This document shows, piece after piece, positions 60,820-64,000 of a stretch of 64,000 bases of DNA; the first letter of the stretch is position 1; each line of letters starts with the position of its first letter. Under the pieces are notes generated by a model that was not told the DNA's origin, did no database searches, and worked only from the letters and a program-made list of their open reading frames with translations. A program made the position numbers and the translations under genes. This DNA is from JBGMEA01 sp964444065 (GTDB lineage Bacteria; Bacillota; Clostridia; Eubacteriales; Anaerofustaceae): contig CAYUFL010000002.1 of NCBI GenBank assembly GCA_964444065.1, positions 15,694 through 79,693 on the forward strand. The letters are read 5' to 3'.

Positions 60820-62898
60820 ATGAATGAAAGTTTTATTCAACTCATTTATAACGCAGTCCTTCTCCTTGCGTTAAGCATCGTATACGAGCTCAGTTATTTA
60901 CTGCCCGTTAAAAAGCAATGGCTCAATTCTTTCATCAGCGGCATCATTATCGGCGCAATCGGGCTGGCTATCATGAGCCTGCCGTTTACGCTTGTGGATG
61001 GAATTGTATTTGACACACGCTCCATCCTGCTTAGTGTCGCTGCCTATATCTTCGGGTGGATTCCATCCGTCATTGCAGGGTGTATTCTGTGCGTCTACCG
61101 TCTGATTCTGGGAGGTGCGGGAGCAGCAACTGGCGTAGCGGTAATTTTTTTCTCCGTAGCAATCGGGCTTGTCTGGAGAAAGATTCCTTTCAAGCCCACT
61201 CGGAAGCTTTTATTTCTCTATACAATGGGCATTGCCGTACATGTTGCAATGATCCTCTGTATGTTTACACTTCCGATTGCTCAACCGATATTCGTCATTC
61301 AATCGATCGGCTACCCGGTCATGGTGGTTTACCCGCTTGCCACAGTTCTTTTGGGACTGCTTTTGATGCATCAAAAAGAACGCAATGAGCTGCTGATGAA
61401 AACGTCGGAAATGGAAGTACAATACAGAAACTTTTTCCTCAACAATCATGCAATTATGATGTTGGTCGATCCCAAAACAGGAAACATTATAGAAACAAAT
61501 CAATCTGCTTCTGCGTTCTACGGATGGGATATCGATACCATGCGGCATATGAGTATGGATCAAATTAATATCCTCAGCAAAGAAGAAATAGTGAAACATA
61601 TGCAAGATGCAAAAGAAAAAGGAAAACAGTATTTTCAGTTTCAGCATCGGAAAGCAAACGGCGAAATTGCGAATGTGGAAGTATACAGCGGATCGATCAC
61701 ACTGAATCATCGGATTTTGTTGTATTCCATTATTCACGATATTACCGAACGAATCAAATCCGAACAGGCTTTGATCGAAAGCGAACAGAAATTCAGAATG
61801 CTTATCGAAAATGCACCCGAAGCAATTTATATTCATTCTCAAGGCAAACTTGTATTTCTCAATCCGGCAGCAATAAAGATGTTCGGGGCTGAAAATGAAG
61901 TTCAATTGATCGGTATGTCTGCCGAAAAGCTTTTCTCGCCGAATCAGATCCCTACCCTGCAAAAATACAGAGAGCAATTATATGAGTCGGAAGAGGGCAT
62001 TCCGTTTCAGACAGAGCAATTGATCCGCATAGATGGTTCACCCATCGATGTTGAAATGTCCGCAATCCCTATTTTATATAACAATACACCTTCGGCCATT
62101 GTCTTTGCCAGAGATATTACAGACAGACTGAAGCTTGAAAAATCTCAACAATCACTGGAGGCGCAATTACGCAATCAGCAAAAGTTAGAGGCAATCGGAA
62201 CGCTGGCAGGCGGTGTCGCACACGAGATCAATAACCCATTGAGCGGTATTCTAAATTATGCACAGCTGATTCTCGATGAACTGCCGATTGATACATCCTC
62301 CGCAGTCTATGCATCAGAAATCATTCATGAGACAGAACGCATATCAGAAATTGTGAAATCTCTCCTCCAGTTTTCCAGACAGGAAAAACAATCCCACAGC
62401 TATGCCGGTATTTACGATATTATCAATCATACCATTCTGCTGATACAAACCATTATTAAAAAAGACCAGATTGAGCTTATACTGGACATTGAAGAAAATC
62501 TACCGAATATTAAGTGTCGCAGTCAGCAGATTCAGCAGGTTCTGATGAATTTATTGACCAACGCAAGAGATTCCCTGAATGAAAAATATCCGGAATTCAA
62601 TGAGAACAAAATCATTCTTCTGTCCTGCAGACAGTTTACGGCTGACAATCGCAGGTGGATTCGAATTACCGTGGAGGATCAAGGAAACGGCGTCCCCATG
62701 GAATTGCGCGAAAAAATATTTGAGCCGTTTTTTTCAACGAAACCGAAAGAGCTCGGCACCGGATTGGGGCTTTCAATTTCTTTCGGCATCGTGAAAGATC
62801 ACCACGGGCAGATTCACATCGAATCCGAGCCAGGCAAGTATACCCGTTTTATTGTTGAATTACCTGTTGACAACGGATGGGATTTAAAAGAAAAATAG
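60820..62898 (+). CDS. LytS-type 5TM sensor, PAS-PAS histidine kinase
   Basis: 692 residues from the ATG at 60820 (AAAGGGGAC upstream). N-terminal 5TM-5TMR-LYT domain (about 1-190, with FDTRSILLSVAAYIFGWIPS and GCILCVYRLILGG), two PAS domains (about 200-310 and 325-440), HisKA with the phospho-acceptor in GVAHEINNPLSGIL (His 468) and HATPase with NLLTNARDSL (N box), DQGNGVP and GTGLGLSI. It phosphorylates the response regulator encoded 20 bases downstream. LytS-type sensors respond to wall or membrane changes; the ligand here is unknown. Confidence 0.9.
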   Translation: MNESFIQLIYNAVLLLALSIVYELSYLLPVKKQWLNSFISGIIIGAIGLAIMSLPFTLVDGIVFDTRSILLSVAAYIFGWIPSVIAGCILCVYRLILGGAGAATGVAVIFFSVAIGLVWRKIPFKPTRKLLFLYTMGIAVHVAMILCMFTLPIAQPIFVIQSIGYPVMVVYPLATVLLGLLLMHQKERNELLMKTSEMEVQYRNFFLNNHAIMMLVDPKTGNIIETNQSASAFYGWDIDTMRHMSMDQINILSKEEIVKHMQDAKEKGKQYFQFQHRKANGEIANVEVYSGSITLNHRILLYSIIHDITERIKSEQALIESEQKFRMLIENAPEAIYIHSQGKLVFLNPAAIKMFGAENEVQLIGMSAEKLFSPNQIPTLQKYREQLYESEEGIPFQTEQLIRIDGSPIDVEMSAIPILYNNTPSAIVFARDITDRLKLEKSQQSLEAQLRNQQKLEAIGTLAGGVAHEINNPLSGILNYAQLILDELPIDTSSAVYASEIIHETERISEIVKSLLQFSRQEKQSHSYAGIYDIINHTILLIQTIIKKDQIELILDIEENLPNIKCRSQQIQQVLMNLLTNARDSLNEKYPEFNENKIILLSCRQFTADNRRWIRITVEDQGNGVPMELREKIFEPFFSTKPKELGTGLGLSISFGIVKDHHGQIHIESEPGKYTRFIVELPVDNGWDLKEK

Positions 62899-62918
62899 CA
62901 GAGGTTGGGATTGGATAT

Positions 62919-63977
62919 ATGAGCAAAATATTGGTTGTCGATGATGAAAAAAGCATCCGCATTACCTTAAGTGAATTCCTAAAAAAAGAAGGACACTCCG
63001 TATCTGTCGCCTCGGATGTCGAGGAAGCCATCTCCATCTTTACTGAGGGAAACTTTGATATCGTTGTAACTGATATCGTTATGCCTAAAAAACCGGGCAC
63101 CGAACTGCTAAAGTATATACGGGAACATTCTCAATCTGTTCAGGTTGTGATTATGACGGGAGAACCCACCGTTGATACTGCGATTCAGTCGGTGCAGAGC
63201 GGTGCGAACGATTATCTGACCAAACCGATTCAAAAAGATGTATTTCTGCAGACCATCAGACAAGTCGCAGAAACAAAACATCTTTGGGACGAAAAAACAT
63301 TTTGGGAAGAGCAAAACGCACTCTATCAGAAAAAACTCGAACAAACTGTTGAAAACCGCACAATGGCACTTCAAAATGCAATGCTTGGCATGATCACACT
63401 GATTCATTCCATCGTGAATATCCGAGATCCTTACACTTGTCACCACCAAATCAGGGTTGGAAATCTCGCCGCAACGCTTGCGAAAAAAATGTCCGCAAAC
63501 AAAGAAGTCATCGATCTTGTTCGTATTATCGGTTACATTCATGATATCGGCAAACTCGCAGTACCGACTGAAATTCTCGCCAAACCCGGCAAGCTTTCTG
63601 ACTTGGAAATGATGCTGATCCGCGAACATCCGCAAACCGGATACGAAATGCTCACCGGGATTCACCTCCCCGACACGATCGCACAAGTCATCCGCCAGCA
63701 CCATGAACGCCTTGACGGAAGCGGATATCCACAGCATTTGAAGGATAATGAAATTCTTTGGGAAGCAAAACTGATTGCTGTCTCGGACGTTGTCGAATCC
63801 ATTTCCTCTCACCGTCCCTACCGTCCGGCACTGGGTGTCGATCGCGCAATTCAGGAACTCTATGAAAAACAAGGTATTTTATACGACAAAGAAATCTGCG
63901 CTGCCTGTATCGAATTGTTTGTCAAAGACGGCTATGAACTGGATGATGAGCAGCATCAGGTATACTTCTATCTCTGA
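62919..63977 (+). CDS. Response regulator with HD-GYP output
   Basis: 352 residues from the ATG at 62919; a start at 62877 would overlap the kinase gene. Receiver domain (1-125: KILVVDDEKSIRITL, phospho-acceptor Asp in DIVVTDIVMPKKPGTELL, Lys in YLTKPI), coiled linker (about 130-165) and HD-GYP domain (HDIGK near 208, HHERLDGSGYP near 262-272), of the RpfG kind, which hydrolyses cyclic-di-GMP. With the preceding kinase it forms a two-component system that lowers cyclic-di-GMP. The ribosome binding site is weak. The window ends 23 bases later. Confidence 0.92.
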   Translation: MSKILVVDDEKSIRITLSEFLKKEGHSVSVASDVEEAISIFTEGNFDIVVTDIVMPKKPGTELLKYIREHSQSVQVVIMTGEPTVDTAIQSVQSGANDYLTKPIQKDVFLQTIRQVAETKHLWDEKTFWEEQNALYQKKLEQTVENRTMALQNAMLGMITLIHSIVNIRDPYTCHHQIRVGNLAATLAKKMSANKEVIDLVRIIGYIHDIGKLAVPTEILAKPGKLSDLEMMLIREHPQTGYEMLTGIHLPDTIAQVIRQHHERLDGSGYPQHLKDNEILWEAKLIAVSDVVESISSHRPYRPALGVDRAIQELYEKQGILYDKEICAACIELFVKDGYELDDEQHQVYFYL

Positions 63978-64000
63978 TTTTGATCGAAAAAAAAACGCAT

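Noticed and set aside
1..64000. parS sites (TGTTNCACGTGAAACA)
   Set aside because: None seen by eye; the ParB-family protein present is Noc-type.

Overview
The window comes from an anaerobic, mid-GC Bacillota (Firmicutes) chromosome, probably Clostridia-like; I cannot fix the order or genus. Supporting marks are Mini-RNase III, a ribosomal protein L27 with a cleavable N-terminus beside its protease Prp, a Noc-type ParB, TTG/GTG starts, GGAGG ribosome binding sites, superoxide reductase rather than an oxygen-dependent dismutase set, and many cyclic-di-GMP enzymes. There is no rRNA, CRISPR array, prophage or insertion sequence. One ten-base assembly gap lies inside a penicillin-binding protein gene.

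Layout. 0-5 kb: the origin-proximal block yidC (end)-jag-mnmE-mnmG-noc, without the rsmG that usually sits between mnmG and noc. 5-7.5 kb: two tRNA genes (Arg-ACG, Ala-GGC) flanking three zinc-ribbon or small membrane proteins. 8-13.7 kb: an EAL-GGDEF protein, a cobalamin riboswitch controlling a probable alpha-ribazole transporter and kinase (cblT-cblS), an HD/HD-GYP protein and a GNAT acetyltransferase. 13.8-18.7 kb: a MarR regulator with a clear operator and a heterodimeric ABC exporter. 18.7-32.9 kb, mostly minus strand: AEC permease, rplS, TetR regulator, a DnaA-box-like cluster, smr, rlmB with a tandem-repeat N-terminus, dnaB, rplI, uvrC, two signal-peptide/TM proteins, a MurT/GatD-like pair that has lost its glutaminase catalytic residues, a TspO-like protein and uvsE. 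33-36.3 kb: thioredoxin-peroxiredoxin-superoxide reductase, glpP, ppx. 36.4-43 kb, minus: rplU-prp-rpmA, AI-2E family permease, bifunctional PBP, S41 protease. 43.2-50.5 kb: ispF-cysS-mrnC-dnaX-ebfC-recR and a GGDEF-EAL protein; dnaX has no recognisable start and lacks its N-terminal box. 50.6-64 kb: zinc-ribbon/Ig-like protein, lepB, comM divergent from dprA-topA, proB-proA-lipoprotein, and a LytS-type histidine kinase with an HD-GYP response regulator.

How the genes work together. Most of the window is core replication, translation, repair and wall synthesis. Four cyclic-di-GMP proteins at three loci (two GGDEF/EAL, two HD-GYP) point to active second-messenger signalling. ComM, DprA, TopA and RecR point to DNA uptake and recombination. 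The riboswitch-cblT-cblS unit points to salvage of alpha-ribazole for the lower loop of B12. The trx-prx-sor run is an oxygen-defence set of an anaerobe.

Most noteworthy: (1) the MurT/GatD-like pair lacking the whole Cys-His-Asp triad across both subunits; (2) a 5'-truncated dnaX fused to the end of mrnC; (3) three genes whose -10 box lies 5-8 bases before the ATG with no Shine-Dalgarno, so probably leaderless; (4) an HD-GYP gene that seems to start at AUA or AUC; (5) a cluster of five DnaA-box-like nonamers outside the expected origin; (6) a 13/14 match to the Noc-binding palindrome together with a protein carrying Noc-type specificity residues; and (7) perfect palindromes in the TetR and comM/dprA promoter regions. 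All comparisons with other proteins rest on recalled family knowledge, not on searches.
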